A stretch of DNA of 64,000 bases, taken from contig OX327702.1 in the NCBI GenBank assembly GCA_946807835.1, forward strand, positions 2,294,001 through 2,358,000, read 5' to 3'. The notes below the pieces were generated by a model. The model was given only the letters and a program-made list of their open reading frames with translations, did no database searches and was not told the origin of the DNA. Both the position numbers and the translations under genes were made by a program. Shown piece after piece: positions 60,501-64,000 of this stretch (the first letter of the stretch is position 1; each line of letters opens with the position of its first letter). Source of the DNA: Ailanthus altissimus. Taxonomy: Eukaryota; Streptophyta; Magnoliopsida; Sapindales; Simaroubaceae.

Positions 60501-61582
60501 AAATAGGAAGCATGGGATTTTGAAGAGAAAAGAGTGAAATCAGAAGTCATATGATTGCAACATGCAGAATCAAAATACCAAGAGTTACCTGAAAGAACAG
60601 AAGAAGCAGTAATGGAAGGGTTACCAGAGTTTGATAGAAGTTGACGAAGTAAAGATTCAAGATCACTAATTAGGTTAGAAGAAGAGTTGGCAGTATCTGG
60701 GGTAGCAGTAGCAGCAGAGAAGGATCGAGGCCTTGTAAAAGTAGCACATTGAGGTTGTTTGCTTTTAGGACAATCTCTTTCAAAATGACTTGGTCTAATT
60801 TTCTGACGTTTTCTGCATTTACGTGTCGGACAATTGAGAACTGAATGTCCAGATAAGTGGCAGTAATTACACGTCTTATATTGAGTGGAGCTGTCAGATT
60901 TGTGTTGCGGGGTGGCAAGTACTGTATCTGTACGAACTTGCTGAAGAGTAGCAAACCTTGTTTCTTCAGAGATGAGATCAGCAATGGCTTGATCCAAAAT
61001 AGGTAAGGGCCTTCGATGAAATAAAGAGGCACGAGTGGATTCAAATTTATCTTGCACAGCCATGAGAAACTGAACCAAACATTGATGATCTCGATAGACA
61101 ATAAAGGCTTGAGCATCATCGTTATTCTTCCAAATTGGTTTTGAAAGAGCTAATTGATCCCAAATAAATTGCATCTGAGAATGAAAATCAACAATGGATT
61201 GCCCTGGTTCTTGTCAAAGATGATGCAAATTTTGCAAGAATTAATATTGATGAGAGAGATCTGTGGCGGTGTAGCGACAAGCAAGAAAATCCCAAAGTGA
61301 TTTGGCAGTATCAAATCGACCATAATGAAGACTGATGGATGGGGTGGATGTATTACAAAACTATATAATAATCTGATGATTTTTACTATCCTAATCATCT
61401 AGTCTGTCAATGAAAGCCTTTGGACTCTCATTATCCCGCTGTTGGGGTAGAATAACATCACCAGTAATATAGCGCCAAAGTCTCCTGCCTTTAAGAAAAC
61501 TACACATAACTTGTGCCCATAAAATATAATTGTGTCCTTCAAGGATAATGTGAATAGGCTGAGAAACATCATATTTATCCAT
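57530..61582 (-). pseudogene. Copia gag-pol polyprotein, interrupted
   Basis: On the minus strand. Gag N-terminus at 61582-61391 (LEGHNYILWAQVMCSFLKGR), stop-bearing gag to about 61175, and the zinc knuckle CNYCHLSGHSVLNC at about 60830-60871. Protease-like FDSACCNHMTSD at about 60550, where the usual DSGA is changed. Integrase zinc part near 60080 (CVICPLAK), its first Asp in HFDIWGP, a stop near 59893, then FRTDNAIEY and NEKAERKH (59855-58866, a 329-codon frame). RT YVDD at 58466-58477. RNase H with ADADWASEPTDRRSTT at 58183-57902. The layout is standard Copia (integrase before RT). At least four breaks prevent a full polyprotein. A relatively young element for this window. Confidence 0.9.
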
Positions 61583-61924
61583 TGAAAAATAAATTTTCCT
61601 CTTTAACTTTTAATAATTGTAATTTGACCCAATACGTTTGATAATTACAAATTAACCCCTAAACTTTTTAAAATTATAAAATAACCCCTAAAAATTATGA
61701 TAATTGCAAAATAGCATCTAAACTATTGCAAATTTCAAAAAAAATGCCCTAAAAGAATAGAAAATTATGATCTAACCTTGAAATATTGAAAATGTTACAA
61801 ACAGGCCCTTAATAGGAAACAGAAACTGCCGGTGGTGCGTGCGGCCTGATCTGACCTCCGATCGACGTAAGAACGGCGGCGTTTGAACGGTCAGTGACTG
61901 AGGATGCTTTTGGTCATAGAGGTG

Positions 61925-62250
61925 TCGGTCACGTCGTCGTATAGAGGCCGAGATCTGAAGTGAAAGAGACCGGCGGCAGTGGCGTTTCAGCGGCACATGC
62001 GGCGATGTAGGTTCTCTGATTGGCGCGTCGTCGACGGTGTTGAAACGGTCAGAGTATTCTGAGTAGTCTGAAGTGGGCGGTGGCTATCACGTCGTCGTAT
62101 AATGGTCGGGATCTGAAGTGAAAGTGACTAGCGACAGTGATGTTTTGACGGCGCGTGGGGATTTCTCTGATCTCGATTAGCGTGTTGTCGACGGCGTTGA
62201 AACCGTCGGAGTGTTCTGAGTTGTCTGAGGTGGGCGGTGGCTATCAAGGC
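61925..62250. repeat. 159-bp tandem repeat in the leader of the minus-strand Copia
   Basis: CACGTCGTCGTATA occurs at 61929 and 62088, each followed by GGTCGGGATCTGAAGTGAAA-like, GTTGAAACGGTC/GTTGAAACCGTC and GAGGTGGGCGGTGGCTATC-like words. Roughly two units; GC-rich compared with the rest of the element. Confidence 0.85.
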
Positions 62251-62363
62251 ACACTTTCGGAGTTTTTCGGCTACTTTTCGAAAAGAACTCTGGTAAATTT
62301 TGACGGGTAAAAAAAAATTTCGGTAAATCTCCAGCTAAACAGAGTGACAGTGAAGAAACCAAA

Positions 62364-62375
62364 GCTCTGATATCA
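62364..62375 (-). other. Primer-binding site (initiator Met-tRNA type)
   Basis: TGATATCAGAGC directly after the LTR end CTCACA; the canonical plant Copia site is TGGTATCAGAGC. Confidence 0.85.
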
Positions 62376-62585
62376 TGTGAGAAATATAAAATGTGTATAT
62401 TTTATTGTGAATGTAGAATTGTACAATAGAGCCTTTATATAACCTATAACCTATTACAAAATAAGAAAATAAAATTATACATGAAAAAAAATAATTACAT
62501 ATTATAAAATGTAAGAATATTATATTATTAATATAATTGATTTATCAAATTAAAATATATTAATAATATAATATTAATGATTACA
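62376..62585 (-). repeat. 5' LTR of the minus-strand Copia
   Basis: A 210-bp partner of 57294-57501. The match runs to CATTAATAT at the right end, so the true edge could be a few bases further out. Confidence 0.85.
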
Positions 62586-62594
62586 TTAATATTA

Positions 62595-63553
62595 TGAAAT
62601 CCGACATGCCAAGCCCCAAGTCGCTTACGAAACTTAAAAAAAAAATGAATTCATTATTTTTGAAAAAATACTTGGATTGATTATTTAATTATTTTTTCAA
62701 TCCCTATCAAGCAATTAGGGATATGTACCAATTTGAAAAATATTAGAATTCATCACAATCTAATAATGGGCGAGGCTATTTGAACCCAACAAAATATTTA
62801 ACAAACTCTTTTTTTTTTTTAAAGATAAACCCATCATTAAAATTTAAAACTATAAATTTTATACTATAAACCTACTTTAATTTTTAAATATAATTTTACA
62901 AAACAAAATTATTATAATAAAATTGAGTTTTACTAAAATACCCATAAAATTCTTAATTTTAGTAATTACAAAAACAAATTTATATGTTTAAGTCAAAGTG
63001 TTTATTTTCAAAAAAAAAGTTAGGAGTGTTTATTTTATTAAATTTTTGAACACTCATTATATTTTGATTGATTGAATCGAATTATTTATCATATGATTTA
63101 ATATTTGATCGAATTTCACTTAATGAGTGATCTTAAATTTATTTTTATTAAAATTTAAAGTTTTAAATTTTAATTTATACACTAACTTTAATTATTAATA
63201 CAATCTTATTAATTTAAATTAGGAATACTTTTGTTAAGACCTTTGAGCTAAGTCCTAATATAACAAATACCCATTAGCTTGAGAAATGTGCAACAATCTT
63301 TTATAAAATAAATAAAAAATTATTATATCAAATCGCATGTAATGACTTTATTGCTCTCACACATTAAAATGTGGTGAAATAATAATTGCAAAACATAAGA
63401 GAAAATTGATTTTCTCATTAAAAAAATTGACTTACAAGCGGAAAAAAAAAACATTGAGATTAGATGGATTTGAATTGCACCCACAGATTCATGTTTTGCA
63501 TTTTTGTTTTGATTTGATAGTGTTCGTATATAGTGAAAAAAAATAGCCTTCTT
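62595..63553. other. Intergenic / 3' flank of the right-edge gene
   Basis: AT-rich with no gene seen. The right part may be 3' UTR of the minus-strand gene whose last exon is at 63671-63783. Confidence 0.45.
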
Positions 63554-63569
63554 AATCTGAATCGATAGG

Positions 63570-63678
63570 CACATCGGGCTTGCGAAAATGACAAACACTC
63601 TTTTTTTTAAGTGCACTCCTTAACCTGAGGTCAGGTTCGAATCCCCTCCCTCCATAGTTATAAATTACTCTTAAAAAA
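63570..63678 (+). mobile_element. SINE, family C copy 2, inserted at a stop codon
   Basis: A 109-bp unit has B-box GGTTCGAATCCCC and an A-run tail. A 16-bp TSD with one mismatch flanks it: AATCTGAATCGATAGG (63554-63569) and AATCTGAATTGATAGG (63679-63694). Relative of 20390-20503. Confidence 0.85.
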
Positions 63679-63783
63679 AATCTGAATTGATAGGTTCGTA
63701 ATAAATCCAGTCACCTGTGAGGCTGTCATCACCAACTTCAGCCTCGAAGTCAAAGTCGAAGTCGAAGTCGAAGTCGAAGCTCA
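63671..63783 (-). CDS. Last exon of an unrecognised gene, 5' part outside or undetermined
   Basis: After a plausible acceptor (TTTTGCAAG at about 63784) the minus frame reads an (FD)n run, then FEAEVGDDSLTGDWIYYEPI, then NSD, two Phe and a stop. The FDFD run is the (AAGTCG)n microsatellite at 63743-63780. The text after the repeat is non-repetitive and protein-like. The two Phe codons and the stop come from the A-run of the SINE; the other TSD copy shows that before insertion the frame ended with SD and TAA. Upstream, the frame at about 63963-63830 (starting MPVSFVASSLSDALL, Ser/Thr-rich) may be an organelle-targeting exon, but I could not join the two. Family unknown. Confidence 0.45.
63743..63780. 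repeat. (AAGTCG)n hexanucleotide microsatellite in coding sequence
   Basis: About six near-perfect copies, coding for alternating Phe-Asp on the minus strand. Confidence 0.85.
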
Positions 63784-64000
63784 CTTGCAAAACACCCAAG
63801 TAAGAGTGAAAATAAAATTGAAACAACAAAAATATATCGATCTCTTTTCAGTGGAAAGGAATTGCAATGTTGGGCTGGTGGTAGTGAACTTTTTTGAGGC
63901 CGTAGAAGAAGGCAACAACGCATCACTTAAAGATGAGGCCACGAACGACACAGGCATAGGACATCAGCCAAGCAAGGCCAACCTGAGAAGAGGAGGAAGC

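Larger units (their letters stand above)
57294..62585 (-). mobile_element. Ty1/Copia retrotransposon with paired LTRs
   Basis: LTRs at 62376-62585 (5') and 57294-57501 (3') are about 209 bp, read TGTAATCATT...CTCACA on the minus strand and differ by many substitutions and small indels. A primer-binding site follows the 5' LTR (62364-62375). gag, protease, integrase, RT and RNase H follow in Copia order. The polyprotein is broken by a few stops and frameshifts. TATTA (57289-57293) recurs near the right end (62590-62594), but a precise TSD is ambiguous. A leader tandem repeat is at 61925-62250. Confidence 0.9.

Noticed and set aside
63323..63616. 97-codon minus-strand frame
   Set aside because: It starts inside the SINE and runs through AT-rich DNA; more likely 3' UTR of the right-edge gene.

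Overview
This window reads as nuclear DNA of a eudicot plant. It is very AT-rich, its genes have GT-AG introns, and several products belong to plant-specific families (an ABA receptor, a TBL xylan acetyltransferase, a DUF538 protein). MULEs, Copia elements, SINEs and MITEs fill the spaces. I could not fix the species. All intron boundaries below are my own reading of splice signals and reading-frame continuity; none is supported by transcript data.

Host genes occupy only a small share. They are: a five-exon TBL/DUF231 gene (1106-3595, minus); an intronless PYL4-type ABA receptor (24399-25091, minus) that is a GC-rich island with a TATA box and an ABRE-like G-box upstream; a compact cluster at 41.9-47.1 kb holding a three-exon DUF538 gene (plus), tRNA-Gly(GCC) (minus) and a two-exon mitoferrin-type mitochondrial carrier (minus); and the last coding exon of an unrecognised gene at the right edge (minus), with a SINE inserted at its stop codon.

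The rest is largely a nest of mobile DNA. At 5864-16873 lies an 11-kb Mutator-like element (MULE) bounded by a 9-bp target-site duplication (TSD). It carries two convergent decayed genes: a DUF1985/Ulp1-like C48 protease gene (plus) and a mudrA-type transposase (minus). A SINE and a 2-kb solo LTR have inserted into it. At 21791-22441 is a 651-bp non-autonomous MULE with a perfect 9-bp TSD and termini related to the large one. At 30.8-35.3 kb a degenerate minisatellite array is split by a solo LTR (31618-33735, related to and inverted relative to the one in the MULE) and by a hAT-like element (34075-35034). At 35505-37907 is an element with about 260-bp terminal inverted repeats and a Tourist-type MITE inside.

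From 49.8 to 62.6 kb two Copia elements lie tail to tail about 110 bp apart. The plus-strand one is old and badly decayed; the minus-strand one (57294-62585) still has paired 209-bp LTRs, a primer-binding site and long gag/pol reading frames with a few stops.

Short dispersed repeats are a striking theme. There are three tRNA-like SINE families (A: three copies; B: two; C: two), many with clear long TSDs, and a MITE family with GAGTAATG-like ends and 9-10-bp TSDs (at least six copies, one in a TBL intron and one in a Copia leader). Remaining stretches are AT-rich intergenic DNA in which I see no gene.
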